Below, in pieces: positions 35,901-47,900 of a stretch of 64,000 nucleotides of DNA. The stretch's first letter is position 1. Each line of letters begins with the position of its first letter. Location: contig NC_062246.1 of the NCBI RefSeq assembly GCF_905475465.1, forward strand, positions 11,930,001-11,994,000, in the 5' to 3' direction. A program made the position numbers and the translations under genes. Origin of the DNA: Pieris napi (Eukaryota > Arthropoda > Insecta > Lepidoptera > Pieridae). The notes under the pieces were generated by a model. The model saw only the letters and a list, made by a program, of their open reading frames with translations, made no database searches and had not been told where the DNA came from.

Positions 35901-38900
35901 TTTAAGGTTACATAAAATAAATTACACTAAAATTTACAAACCACAGCGGTTTTCTAATGTCACTTATTATGATTGTATTATATTATTTTGTAAAATAAAG
36001 AAATTAAATAAAAATTAAAATTAAATGAAATTACTGTTTTTTAACAACAAAAAATTGGAAAATATAATTGAACTATGAAAATGAAAGAGTACTGAACAAA
36101 ATATATTTCGCTTGCCCTGGGAAAGAAAATCATAAAGCACTATTAAGATTATAGACCAGTCATTATAGACATTCGAAATCGAAAATTTGATAATAATTCC
36201 AAAAGTTTTCAAACTTCGGTCAAGTGAATGGTACATTGGGACGACAATAAATCTCATTTTGCAACCTTGTCCGCAGTCCGGAACATTGTTAAAATTGCAA
36301 TTAAATTAATTTTTGCTGTATGGTCGTGAAAAAAATTCCAAAAGTTCTGCAAACTTGGGGAAGTTTTCGATATAATATTTCATATCACGTATAAAATTTG
36401 CAACCAACCTAAGTGTACGGAACATTTTTTGTTATTTATTTTATTTTCGATATATCTGTCAAATTTGCAGAACTTTTGGAACGTTTTCCTTCAGTTTAAT
36501 AAAGAAAAACATTAATTTTTAATAACAAAAAATGTTCCGTACACTTAAATTGGTTGCAAATTTGACACGTGATGTAAAATAATATATTTAACACCACTCC
36601 AACTTTGCAGAACTTTTGGAATTTTGGTCTCAAGAACTGAGCAAATTATCATTTATTGCATTTTTAACAATGTTCCGGACCGCAGAGCAGGTTGCAAAAT
36701 TTTATAGTTTGTTTTAATACCACTCCCGACCTTACATCAAAATTTGAAAACTTTTGGAATTATAATGAATTAATTGTCTTGACTGACTGGACTATTAGTT
36801 CGTTTTCTCATTTTCGACTTCCTTGGGTGATAACTATATTTTTTCAGAATTGTTGCAAATATTTTATTATAAAAAAAAACACGAGGATGTCTTTATTCTA
36901 CGGAAATTATTTTGGGCACAATGTTGGCAATACTCCTTTACCTAAATTAACTTTCCTGAAATAGATCGTAACAACCACAAACGTAGTTTTAGTTTAGATT
37001 GTAATTCTACCAAATAATCATAAACGTTGAGACAGTTTAAAACCAAACAAAGAGTGGTAATAATATTTCTCTGTTTTACCAACGTCATAATATTTCCATG
37101 AAAATAATTGGTAATAAAGTGTTACATTCTAGACATTTGTCAAAATGTGCCGTCGTAACGTGCAGTTACTGTGTTGTCCGTAATTATGTTTAATCGGTAA
37201 AACAATCGTAATCGTTTTGCTCTTCAGTTTTATTCGATAGATTACTTAACGTTTAGTTATTAGTTACCCTTTTTATACTATTTACATAACAACAATGTTT
37301 AAAATATAAATAAATTAAATTAAATTAAAAAAAGGCTTTCATTTCATATATATTTGTCTATATTTAATTAATTAGTACCCTTGTAATAATACCATTACCT
37401 TCTTTTACTTTTCCTGGAAAAAAGTAGATTTTTCTTTGGGGCAAGCGATTTATAAAACGAAAATTTATTACGTATTTACCAAGTTTAAAAAATACAAAAA
37501 TTACCTTGCCTAACAGCCTGTATGAGCATATGTCTGTCCACTCTGTTGACGGGATGAGTGGAGTCCCGGGACAACAGCGAGTCCCACATCAGACTAACCC
37601 CACTTTCCACCGCACTCAGTTCTCTGTATTCCAACTTTATTCGGCGGACTGCGGAAGATTCTGCGCTTTCTGGAATGAGGAACATTATATATATTTTTGG
37701 TTAAGTTTTTTTTTTAATATAATAGGGGGGGGGGGCAAACGAGCTTGCGGGACGACCAAAAAGGGCAGTCTTCGCAGCCATTGTGTTTTTATACATTTTA
37801 GTTAAGGAAGCAACATTAATCAAACCTTTTCTTTTTCTTTTCAAATTATATATCGGTCGTTAGAAATGGTGAGACTTGCCACACTTTGATAGTTTGCGAG
37901 TTACGGAAAGAAAAGTGTCTTTGTTTTTAATTTACGTTATTATTATTAATTACTTAAGATGTCATGTGGAACATGGTGTAATGGTTGCAGCTCCTTACAA
38001 ACGTTGTGTAAAAAAAAACATGGCGATTAAAAAGAGTAGCGGAGAGTTTATTGCCAGTTCTTCTCTTACGTTCTACACCCTTGATTTGAGAACTGGCACT
38101 AAATGTAAAGTTTAAGCATTACATATGTACATTTCTTTTTTTTGACGTTCATAAGTATACATTGTGTTACCTAAATGATTAAATGATTTTTGACTTGACT
38201 TTTGAAAACAAATGACACTTATGGGGAGTACATATGGGCACACCAAAGCGGAGGCTAATAGCAATGCGAAGTTATTCAGGGTCCAAAAGGGTGCCAGTGT
38301 TTGGTTCAATACTAGTGTCATTTAAATGAGATTGAAAAATAACTGACCGTGTTGAAAGTTGCTTGTTTTGTGTGTTAAAAAATATACCTAAAAGACCTAA
38401 ATATATATATAAACCTAAATCCTAAACATATATATAAACCTAAAAATAATACCTCTGAGTCTCGCGTTTTCCTTTTCCATTCGAACGAGTAGTATGGTCT
38501 GGTCGATGGCCATTTTCCACAATTGACGCAATTCATCTTTAGACCTCTTCCCGGATTTACTTCTGCCCAGGAGCGATTGGTCTCCTGTGAGGATTTCACA
38601 CGAGAGTGATTAGTACAAAACATTGAATAGTTGAATGTGTGTTAGAGTAAGACGACTTTAAATTATGTTAAAAAAAAAAAAGGGTGCGTGTACTTATGTA
38701 CGCGCGTAAGAAGTTATACTTCTTTGGCATTATTAAAAATAGTTTTTGATTGCATGCAAATAATTAATTACAATTAAATAATCAAAGACTGGAAAAGGAG
38801 TCATTAAAGTCAATAAAGTTCAGTTTACATTTGAAAAATTAATTAAATAAATATTTATTATTATTCTCTTACATTAAACAAATAAAACACTATTTATCTT

Positions 38901-41900
38901 TAAAACATTTTTATTTCATTATACTATTTATTTTTAAGTGACTGTCTTCATCAGAATTTCGGTTTGTAATTTTAAATTAATCATTACTTGGTTGTGCATC
39001 TACGAGGCTTCTCCAAAACTAAAACTACTACATACTTGCTTTCTGCAACAAATAAGAGAATATTAATTTAAGCTCTGTCCATGCAAAACTTAAATTTTTT
39101 TATAATTCATATTATAAATTTTTTAACACATTTATATTAATATAATTATATAAATGTGTTAATAATATGATTTGTAGCACATGCTACAGACCTGGATAGC
39201 AACTTTCTTTTATTCTATTTAGAGATAGAGATAATTTAAATATAATACCGGTGTCTTCCTTGTAGGTTTCTTTGGAGTTGTTTGGGGATTCTTGTTGTTC
39301 AGTTCGACATGATTTTCTTTAACCTTTCTTTAATCCTACAAAATAATGAAATTGTTAAGTTATGTTGTCACTGTTGTGCACACCTTTGTTTGGCTTTTTT
39401 AGTATTCAAGTTATGTCAAAACTGATTTATTACCTTGTCATTGTTGGCTTTTGGGATATCAATTGTTTCCAAAATGATTTTATTTGTAATATCCTGAAAT
39501 ATATAAATAACATCTATTAATTTAAGTATCATGGTGAGTGGTTCGCACTCAGGTATTAAGGTGTATTATACCCACTGTCCATTATAAGTGGGAATGGGCT
39601 CACTTCTGGCTGGACAGAGTTTCGGTACTACAAGTGCAACATGGATGTTTTGAGGTATTACAATATCTCTAACTACCTGTAGGGGAATAAAGTACTGTTG
39701 TGAGCATATGCCTATGCTTGAAAGGTTGAACCTTGAACATCACCATACATCATATTTATAATTAACATTCCTACGTCGACACCATCACAATCAAATTCAT
39801 TGAAATCTACTTCAAACCGTTGCGGTATCATCTCTGCCATATCCATTGTGTCTCGAGAAGGTGATGGTGGCTTTGTTCCACCTCCAGTTTTAGATGTTTC
39901 ACGGCGATAAGATGACAACTCTTTTTTTGTATTCAATTTAGTGCACTTCCACTGATTCATCAATTGTTTTTTGTCTCTTGTCCTTATATTTGCTAGATTA
40001 AATCTGAAAAATTACATGTTTTGATTAAATAATGTGGTCATTTTTTTGAGATGCAGGTACTTATTAAAATGTTTACTTCTCTGTTATATCGCTCCAAGCC
40101 TTCATTTTCTCCTTATTAGTATTTGTGCTTAAATCTTTGTTCTCAATTATTGATATATAGAATATTTCTAAAACGTTGCTGTAACAAACGCAATAAACAT
40201 AAGCAATGAATAATGGTTCATGTTTCAGTTTTAATCAACAATAATACTCGATAATACCTACGGATAGTTAACCTCAATTGTATTGAAGCACTCAGGAAGG
40301 TTGGCACAGTTTTTTCACAAATATTTTATCATATTAATTAGTTTTGATTTAGATATTAAATTTAAATCACTTCTGATTATAATTCAGACGCACATATAAA
40401 ATTCGCACTTGTATAATGAAAATAACTAGATACATAGATAATCTTTTATTTTAAACAATAATTCAAACTCCTATATTTGTTTAAAAGGTAAATGTCAATG
40501 TCAGATGTCAATTGTCATGGATATTCAAAATTCTTGTTAAGCTGCTAAGCTAAGAAATAGAATATGCGTGAAGTTAGCTTATATTCTATTTCTTTTGTAG
40601 ATTGCGCACGCTATAATCACACTCCGAATTTTGTGTCATAGGTGCGCGCGCATCGTAAAATTTCACTCTCATCAAATTTTCATAACGCGCCTAAAGAAGT
40701 ATAACTTCAAAAAAATACTTATGTATATACTATACTATATTCTGTCCTTTGATAGATTACATTTACAAAATTAAAAAGGAATATGGGTATTTCAACAAGA
40801 AGTTTGTTTTTCAATTGTGGCAACACCGAGAACGTGATAGTTTTGACATTTAGTTTTTGGCGGTATTCGTAGCAGGTGCTTTGGCAATTATTACAATGAA
40901 TTCAATTTCGCTCGAAAATCGCATTAAAATAATTCAAATCCACTATAAAAATGGTGGTTCTGTTAAATTTACATTTCGTAAAATTCGTGATATTTTCGGC
41001 CAGCATAATCGTCCTTCTGAGACCGCTGTTAAGAATTTGGTCGCGAAATTTGAGTCGACAGGCTCGGTACAAAATGTGCCAACACCAACACGTGTTCGAC
41101 CGGGTCGTTCAACAGAAAACATCGCCGCCGTGAGCCACAGTGTTGCAGAAGATCAAAATTTGTCAATTTCACGACGTTCTCAACAATTGGGGTTATCCAA
41201 AAGCACAACATGGCGAATTTTGCGAAAGGATTTGGCTTTGAAGCCTTACAAGATTCAACTGGTGCAGGAATTAAAGCTGATCGACCATTCGAATCGCCGC
41301 AGATTCGCTCAGTTCATTCAGGAACAACCTGCTGGTTTTTCTGAAAAAATCATTTTTTCAGACGAAGCCCATTTTCATTTGTCAGGGTACGTCAACAAGC
41401 AAAATTGTCGCATTTGGGCTTCTGAAAATCCTAAAGCAATTATTGAGAAGGCTTTGCATACTCAACGTGTTACTGTGTGGTGCACTATGTGGTCTGGAGG
41501 CGTGATTGGGCCGTTTTTTTTCGAAGATGAGGCTGGAAATGCGGTAACAGTCAATGGATCACGGTATCGCGAGATGTTAACCACTAAATTTTGGCCTATT
41601 ATTGATGACATGGATATCACTGAAATGTGGTTTCAACAGGACGGTGCCACATGTCACACAGCCAATGAAACGATCAATTTATTGCAAACCAAATTTCCCG
41701 AGCGCATAATTTCGCGAAATTCAGCTGTTAAGTGGCCAGCCAGATCGTGTGATTTAACACCACTGGATTATTTTTTGTGGGGCTATGTTAAAGACAGAGT
41801 CTATACGGAGCCAATCAAATCGATTGCAGCCTTAAAACTCAAAATCCGTGATGTCATTAACGAAATAGACCCTCCATTTTGCCAAAAAGTGATTAAAAAT

Positions 41901-44900
41901 TTTGATGAAAGAATCAACATCTGTCAGCGTGGTCGTGGTGGACATTTGCCAGATATCATTTTTCATTCATAATTGCCAAACTTTTCTCTTTGTAATACAA
42001 TAAAAATTTTATTCATTTTCCTCTAAATTCTTTGTTTTATTTTGTTTTAGAAAACAAAGTTCTTGTTGAAAAACCCTTTATATTACAGTTGTAGGAAATC
42101 GTTGAAAATTCAATTAAGTTACATAATATTACAATTGTAATAAAAATAATTATAAGAAAGGAAAAACGCGTGGATACTCTCTCAAGAACTACTAAACCGA
42201 TGTTGAATAAGATTTTCCCAAAGATGGAATATTTGAATTAAATAATTGTTTCGATATCAAATATTATCACGTTCCGACTATATCACATACAGGTCTTACT
42301 GGTAATCAGTCAGTAAAAATTAAATATCTCTAGAAGAATTGCTATGTACCGTCAAGGGCATCATGCTGGACCACCTTCTCATAGATGGCCTGTCTCCAAG
42401 TTGTGTCTGACTCGTTCGATTCTGTCTGTGTTGGGCGAGAGTCGCTTACTTTGAGAAATCTGAAGAAATGTTTCATTAATGTTATCTTTTATATTAAAAA
42501 TAATGTGTCGAAGATTAGTCGATTTAGTACTTTATTGTTATGCATCAAAGTGTTAAAACATGTCTTTAAGTGTTTAGGCATCCTTATTTATTAATATGTG
42601 CAGATTAATTGAACTATACTACTATTGAAGATATATGGTCTATCACTCATAGACTACAGTGTAAGAATCTTGAGGAGGCCTATGTCGGAAGACAAGCAAA
42701 TACTAATATCAAAATATGTAAATTCATACGATTAGTTAGGTGTAAGAACTAGGTTATTTGAAATAAAGGCTACATTCATTCATTCACTCATCCGTCTCTT
42801 TTCATCACAGTTTAAACACAATTTGACAGAAAGAGACGAAAGAGTACTTTAGTTAAGAGAGCATTCAGATTTACAATTTAGTTTATATAAATGGATTAGT
42901 TATAATGCAAGCGTTAGCAAGATTTCTAACAATATAATAATGAAGGAGAGATAGAGAGAAGAAAAATAGACCGGCCTTATTATAGAGTGGACTAAAATAC
43001 GGTGTTTGGACCATAGTTGAAAAAAAGTCATCGATTATAAAACCTCCTTCGTATTTTTTTGAAGTCGGTGAAAATATGCCATGTTGACAAATAAATCTAT
43101 GTATGTGTAAAGACACACGTGGACTAAAGAGTCGGACGTTCAGTAAAAATACCAAAATCCTAAAGAGTCCGAAAGCCGGTCTTCCCTCCGTACTGCTTAA
43201 AAAAATAGTTTTAACCCAACGAATCATTTAAATATTATTTTAACAATACAAAAAGGAAAGTAAGCGTATCTGTACGTGAAAGAACGTATATGAAACACTC
43301 ACATGTCCATCATTGGCGAATTTATCGTCGGCGTGGTTTCCTTTGATCCATCTTGGTCTTCCATCGGTAGAGATTTCGGTGATTGTGGATCTAAAAATAT
43401 TAATAGAGAACGGATTTTTTTAAAGCTTGAGAATCTGCAGCCTCAGCTCGAAAACTACATCCAATTAAATCAAATTCTAAAACAAAGTGTAGGCATAAAA
43501 TCATACAAGATTATATGACATCACAAATTTTACACTCGTACACTTATATTAGAGCACTAGCTGGCCTGGCGAACATCGTACCGCCTAACAGTCGATTCTT
43601 TATTTTTTTTAATACCTATTCTACTATTCGGGACACCGGTCTAGCTAGTAAGATAAAAAAAAGAAAGTTGATAATACAACAAATACATTATGTTTACCTT
43701 CCCGGAACCCCTCCACTAACACTTGAACTTTATGATAAGGTATTAAAGTTCAAATTGCCTTTAAATATTATTACAAATATTTTGTATAATGGAAATATAG
43801 AAAAGTGTTGTTTTTAGACTTTTTCACTCAATTTTTTTAATTTTTCTCTCAGTAAGAACCATCCTCGTACTTCAAGGAATATTATAAAAAAAGAATCAGA
43901 CAAATCGGTCAAGCCGTTTTCATGTTATGTCGTGACAACGGAAAACGGGTTTCATTTTTTTATATAAGACTAGCTGGCCTGGCGAACATCGTACCGCCTA
44001 ACAGTCGATTTTTTTTTTTCAAATACTTATTCTGCTATTCGGGACACCGGTCTAGCTAGTAAAATAAAAAAAGAAAGTTGATAAGACAACAAATACATTA
44101 TGTCAAAAAATAAAAATTTACCTTCCCGGAATCCCTCCACTAACACTTGAACTTTATGATATGGTATTAAAGTTCAAATTGCCTTTAAATATTATTACGA
44201 ATGTTTTGTATGGGAATATAGAAAAGTGTTGTTTTTAGACTTTTTCACTCAATTTTTTTAATGTTTCTCTCCGTAAAAACCATCCTCGTACTTCAAGGAA
44301 TATTATAAAAAAAGAATCAGACAAATCGGTCAAGCCGTTTTCATGTTATGTCGTGACAACGGAAAACGGGTTTCATTTTTATATATGTAGATAAGCAAGT
44401 TGGTAAGGGAAAAAGTTAAACAAGCAACTACAAAAAAAAAAACTAAAAAAAAGTAATAAAAAAACTTAAGATAGAATAGTATCTTCTATAAATATCTTAA
44501 TAGAAAACTATAATTTATTGCATGGAAAACTTATTAAGTTTAGAAGCAAACTCATGCGCTAATATAAAATACATATATGGTAAACTTAACAAATTGTATG
44601 GAAAGTTGGAACCGAGCTGTCAAAAAATGATATCTTTAAGCCTCTCGCAAACTTCTAGGTACCTGTAATAACGGCGGGAGACAGGGATTTGCATCGGACG
44701 ACATCTGGTGATAGAAGTTCGCAGTTGTTCGGCTCTGATGATGTCTCAAGGTTTAAGGGTGGCGGTTTTGGTGATTGTTCCTAGAATTATTATCAGTAAT
44801 ATTAAAGGTAACTAGAATAGCTAGGTAGAAACGCTATACCCAAGAAAATTCCTTCAGCAATATGAAAAACTTGTAATGAATTTTTTTAAACTGTTATTTT

Positions 44901-47900
44901 TTTCTAATTACAAATAAATTTTATTATAATTACAGTATATGTATCAATAATTTTAAAAAAAGCAAATAAGAGATACAACTGGTTAAATATTTATGAGATC
45001 ATATCTCTTTTAATCACAATGTAAAAACAATTCGACAAAACCAGACGAGAAACTCTTTTTCAAGTGACTTTTTAAAGATGGGTATTTTTATTTACCTTTT
45101 TAACAATGACCGGTGCTTCCTGTTTCCGTTTCAGGAGATGATCGAAGCCACTGGAAAGAGATCGTTTCGCCTTCATGAAGATAGTGCTGCCTCCTAGGTA
45201 TTGGTTTAGGAACTCCGACCTAAAAAATATTTTTATTGAAATTCTATCTCCATCCCATTAAAGGTCTGTCTGGTCCCTACGTATTAGGCCTCCTCTAAGA
45301 GGTTCCACTCCTCTCGGTGTCTAGCTTTACGTAGCCACATAGAGCTAGCTGCTCTACTTTTATCATCTTCCATTCCCCATTTATCTTTGTCTTCTCTCAT
45401 AATGTGTCCTGTTCCATTTCCATTTCAATCTATTACTAGAAGTAACAGCATTTCTAAATTCGTGTCTTTTATTTCTTCTAGTTTTACTCTATTTTTCAAT
45501 TTCAGATCTAAATAATGAAAAATTTGTCGTAAAAACTATAATTGGAAGTGTAATATGTTTTGTTCACCATATGTCATATATTTTAAAATAATTGTGACTT
45601 ATACTATAAATGATGGTGTAATGTTAATAAATAAGTCATTTGACTAAATATTACTACTCTTCAAGAGTTTGTTCGTAGGATAATCTCAGAAACTACTCGA
45701 AGTAATATTACGACTATATTAAAATTCTGAAACTACCAAACAATCGCAATACCTATTCTCCGCTGTATCGTGGACGTGTCTTTGTTGTTTCGCCTCACAG
45801 TGTGCTCGTAGTAACATCATTAGGAAAGCATTGTGTTCGTTGACCTGCGAATATATAATAGAAATATATTTAATTAATTATTTAGTCTTAACAAAATGGA
45901 CGTTCCATTTAAATCAGTTAAATTTAAATCATGTTAATAACCAACAATTGTATTTGTATAATGTAATAATTATTATGCTATTGCATAGATCTTATCGCGG
46001 GCTTTGAGCGCGACGACGGAATCAAGACTGACACACGATGACGTAATATAGGTGCGGCCAACACACGTTAGAGCGGGACAGAACGCATACTGCGTCTCAC
46101 ATCGTACTGACCTATGTGAGACGCCGCGGCAGTCCCCGAGTTCCGCACGTTTATTAAGCTTTGCGGCTGTACAGCGAAGAGCAATTTAGAAATAATACAA
46201 CGGTTCCAGAACAAGCTTCTTCGAAATGTAAAATTTCCATGGTATATTAAAAATGAAAGTATCCACAAGGATCTTAATGTGAATCCAGTCCTAAATACGG
46301 GGAAACTTCAACAGACTACATAGCCATGTGAATGCTGAGGCAATCAAACTTCATGACATGACAGGAATAAGACGCCTAAAGAGAAGAAGAGTGCAAGTGC
46401 GGTATCACACACGAACATAGTGTCAAAATATTATAGAACGCTAAGACTGTTAATGAACATTACCTTAAAGCTATTCATCAGTATTGTAGAAAATTAAGTC
46501 AACATAATATTACTTATTAGCCATAATTATTGTATAGGTTAGATTGTAATTCATGTAAAGTCGCATTCTATTTTGAGAACATTAATGTAGTAAAAAAAAT
46601 AAAAAATAAATGTAGCATATATTTATATACATGTTATTTACTTTTATCGACACTTTATCGTTTTTATCGTAACTCGCACATAATTAATTTAATTTATTTA
46701 ATGTGTTGTTACGATTACAAAAATAATATAAAGAGGTAAAAACGCACTCACTCGCTTACCTGCGTGCACGCACATATACGCGCGAAACATGAAAAGCCAG
46801 TTTTATGTAGTTATGTGCGTGTAACGTTAAATATGTTGATAAAAATAAATAACATGTGTATGCTTATTTAAGCGTAGATACATATTAATTTGGAAATTCA
46901 AGATTAAATAAATACTACTAATTCGTCAAAATTGAGACACTCCATTCAATATTATAATATATTATTTTCACAATTCAGAAATAAACAAATCACCTCAAAC
47001 ATATGATTGGTCCCGCCCTGGTACTTCGTGATGACTAGTTCCTGTTCATCTTCAGGCAAAGTTTCCATTCGCCTGAGGAGGAACGCATGCGTTTTCTTCT
47101 CGTTCATACCTAAAATATTTTTAAAACGTATGAAATTATTTAAATGATTGGAAACTAGAAGTGTTGGTTCAATTCTTGTGGAAATCATAATAGTTTCGGT
47201 TCGGGCAGAGAAAATAGATATATATATTGTCTTATGTATTTTACTAAATAAATATGAAATCTTAAAAAATGTGAATCTAAGGTTTTTATAAAATTAATAA
47301 ATGTTTTTATTTCCGTTTGTTTCTAAGGTATACGTTAGCTCTCTGTGTGTTGCTTCATCGGAAATCGAACCTAAAACCTCCTAATATAAGCAACAAAGCC
47401 GAAGGTTCTACAAGTTCTTCTAAGGACCAGTCATAGATAATAATAATCAAATTTTTACTAATATAATAATTATCCTCTTGCCCCACGATGGAACTCACCT
47501 TCGACATCATGACACAGCCTGTGGTACCAGAGCATGGGACAATGTTCACATGTCATATTCGGGGATTTGTCTCGAGATTTCTTCAATAGCTCTGCGTGTG
47601 CGACGAATGCTTGTTTGATTGCTGAAACATTGAATTAAAAAAAAATCTAATGAAGGGGAAAAAAGGATTGTGTGGTTGTATGAAACCACGGTAAAAGTGA
47701 AACTTTTTTTCACATTATAGACATTTAACTAATTTTTTTTGGAATATTAAAGGTATAAAAATCGCTTTATCACACTCTTAATTTAAATTAGAATAATAAT
47801 GGGAAATAATTAAGTAGACTAAGTCTCCAACTAATATTTTTATTGAACTCTGTGTCTTAGAGAGTACGACATACATAATACTTAACAATAGATAGATTAT

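Larger units (their letters stand above)
40784..42078 (+). mobile_element. Apparently intact mariner, DD41D (rosa-like)
   Basis: Inverted repeats GGGTATTTCAACAAGAAGTT (40785-40810) and the complement of GGGTTTTTCAACAAGAACTT (42051-42076) agree at 24 of 26 positions. TA dinucleotides border both ends (40782-40783 and 42079-42080). Total about 1.3 kb, the usual mariner size, around a single uninterrupted transposase frame. It is inserted in a plx intron, antisense to plx. Confidence 0.92.

Noticed and set aside
39712..39963. 83-codon - strand ORF as an independent small gene
   Set aside because: Its first part joins in phase to exon 40178-40077 to form a Myb/SANT-like domain; the last codons are probably intron read-through.
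40857..40895. N-terminal extension of the mariner transposase from a TTG
   Set aside because: Eukaryotic start at ATG 40896 gives the normal mariner N-terminus; the 13 extra codons are non-ATG and unlike the family.
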